This document shows, one piece after another, positions 54,895 through 55,861 of a stretch of DNA of 55,861 nt; position 1 is the first letter of the stretch, and every line of letters begins with the position of its first letter. Below the pieces are notes generated by a model, which had not been told where the DNA came from, searched no databases, and saw nothing but the letters and a program-made list of their open reading frames with translations. A program made the translations under genes and the position numbers. The stretch covers positions 1-55,861 of IMG/VR virus record IMGVR_UViG_3300048088_000770. The stretch is one strand, 5' to 3'. This DNA is from a virus.

Positions 54895-55230
54895 ATGCGG
54901 ATATGGATCGGGAGTTTGGCGTTGGCATTGCTGGCAGGTTGCTCATTGCCGGCGTCGCTGGTACCGGGTGAACCGAATCTCAGCAAGACCAGCACCAAGG
55001 CGCCTAAAGACTATGCCGCGTGCTTGTTGCCGTTGTGGCAGCAGGACATTCCGAAGACCACGCAGACTTCGATTTCCAACGGCTATCGCATCACTGCACC
55101 GAGCATCGTCACTGCTGACGAGATTCTCGACGTCATCAAATACAAGGACGGCAGTCGTGTCTCCCTGTATCAGGGACCGCCGTGGGCCAAGTCCGGGTCG
55201 TTGCGCAAATCGGTGCGTGACTGCCTGTAA
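54895..55230 (+). CDS. Host lipoprotein
   Basis: A 111-residue lipoprotein (MRIWIGSLALALLAGCSLPA; lipobox LLAGC, Cys16). The mature part has YAACLLPLWQQDIPKTTQTS and VSLYQGPPWAKSGSLR. Exported to the inner or outer membrane. Homologous proteins of this size occur in Pseudomonas. Function unknown. Confidence 0.75.
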   Translation: MRIWIGSLALALLAGCSLPASLVPGEPNLSKTSTKAPKDYAACLLPLWQQDIPKTTQTSISNGYRITAPSIVTADEILDVIKYKDGSRVSLYQGPPWAKSGSLRKSVRDCL

Positions 55231-55265
55231 CGCACGGCTTCAGTGACCAAAGCCAGCTACAAAAA

Positions 55266-55301
55266 AGCAGAAACCGGAGCAACGGTTTCTGCTTTTTTTT
55301 G
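55266..55301 (+). terminator. Terminator after the lipoprotein gene
   Basis: Eleven-base stem AGCAGAAACCG / CGGTTTCTGCT followed by eight T. Confidence 0.9.
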
Positions 55302-55435
55302 CGTTTTGCGGGGGGGCTCAGTCTGTAGCCCCCGTCATCTGGATGCTGCCATGCGGCGGTGCTGATGGTGGCGGACAAGGGCGCGGATCTGATTTTGCAG
55401 GATGCACAGGTTTAGCGGCTGGCGTACCGCACAAA

Positions 55436-55727
55436 TGGTTACGAAGTAGAACTGTAACGAATAAAAACTCTTATCCCAGCGAGTGGTACAGCACGTTTGT
55501 CCGCCACAATCGGCTGGTAACTCTGCATTTGACGGATGAAAGGCGATTGTTTGGCTGGCCCGTCGAGTGGCCTTCCGGACCTCTGGAGGGACAGTTCATC
55601 ATGCTCAATCCAGGCTGGCTGGGGGGAGGATGGCGTGGCGCTGCCTTTTGGCGCCGAACTATTAGTGATAGATTCCTCGAAAGTTCAGTGGGTCGAATTC
55701 AGTTCTATCGAAGAGGTTTCAACATGA
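55436..55727 (+). pseudogene. Truncated, frameshifted DUF6338-like gene
   Basis: The reading frame SYPSEWYSTFVRHNRLVTLH, LTDERRLFGWPVEWPSGPLE, then NPGWLG matches the C-terminal part of DUF6338-type proteins. After a run of six G (about 55620-55626) the matching sequence continues in the next frame as EDGVALPFGAELLVIDSSKV, QWVEFSSIEEVST. With five G the two would join. The N-terminal half is absent. It may be a decayed gene or a single-base error, plus a real truncation. Confidence 0.7.
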
Positions 55728-55861
55728 GCGCAAAAGAGCCTACTCCCATGCCGCCCAGCGTCAGACGCCTCTTTTATGGCCCGGACGGCAAACTGCTAGC
55801 CAAGCCCCTCGTTAAAGGGCCGAGTGCGCCGCCTCCGCTAAAGCGCCAGTACAGGGATTGA
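55724..55861 (+). CDS. Small basic host protein
   Basis: A 45-residue frame (MSAKEPTPMPPSVRRLFYGP, DGKLLAKPLVKGPSAPPPLK) starting in the stop of the DUF6338-like frame (ATGA) with GAAGAGG upstream. It ends at the last base of the window. It is a separate coupled gene, not the C-terminus of the frame before it. Function unknown. Confidence 0.65.
   Translation: MSAKEPTPMPPSVRRLFYGPDGKLLAKPLVKGPSAPPPLKRQYRD

Noticed and set aside
1-55861. CRISPR array or tRNA genes
   Set aside because: I saw no regularly spaced repeats other than the DGR copies, and no convincing cloverleaf, but I did not run a covariance search.

Overview
This window is an essentially complete temperate phage genome (a prophage) followed by about 2.5 kb of bacterial chromosome. 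The host is most likely a Pseudomonas of the fluorescens group. The grounds are the GC-rich coding, a DUF1652 protein and a cluster of small conserved genes at the right end, and a phage gene style typical of Pseudomonas prophages. The species is inferred, not proven. The phage is a mosaic: lambda-like repressor, operators and replication, a P22-like coat protein with a DUF4055-type portal, and a Mu-type contractile tail.

Layout. 1-1436: tyrosine integrase and, facing it, an AlpA-type excisionase. 1438-17019 (minus strand): a long leftward early operon of small, mostly ATGA-coupled genes. It holds a cytosine methyltransferase, a Gp157-like protein, a Rad52-like annealing protein and a diversity-generating retroelement (DGR). 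17020-18465: immunity region with a leftward promoter carrying two operators, the CI repressor, a three-operator right region and Cro. 18494-27897 (plus): rightward early operon with replication protein O-like, DnaB helicase, a DNA methyltransferase, NinB, NinG, a MazZ-like nucleotide hydrolase, a phosphoesterase and HNH genes. 27898-28245: three stacked terminators. 28246-53143 (plus): late genes for holin-like membrane proteins, an HslV-like protein, terminase, portal, scaffold, coat, sheath, tube, a frameshifted assembly chaperone, tape measure, baseplate, tail fibre, an O-acyltransferase, lysozyme and a lipoprotein. 53144-55861: junction and host genes.

The main discovery is the DGR on the minus strand. 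A reverse transcriptase with YVDD and IGNLSSQ motifs, an Avd-like four-helix protein and a 101-base template repeat (9560-9660) lie next to two target genes. A third target gene lies 5.7 kb away at 16540-17019. Each target ends in a 101-base variable repeat. Aligned by eye, the three variable repeats differ from the template at 43 positions in total, and every one of them is an adenine in the template. This is the signature of adenine-directed mutagenic retrohoming. The targets end in a DUF1566/C-type-lectin-like domain and none is the tail fibre.

How it fits together: CI, probably cleaved after DNA damage, holds both the right promoter and a leftward promoter (TTGACC, 17 bp, TATATT) that reads straight into the remote DGR target and then toward the DGR core. 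Diversification may therefore be tied to the lysogeny switch. The template also overlaps the start of the reverse transcriptase reading frame. Other notable items are a canonical AAAAAAC frameshift site in the tail chaperone, a two-gene reverse-strand moron with a secreted protein, an AT-rich acyltransferase moron, a GH19 endolysin remnant and a frameshifted DUF6338-like host gene.
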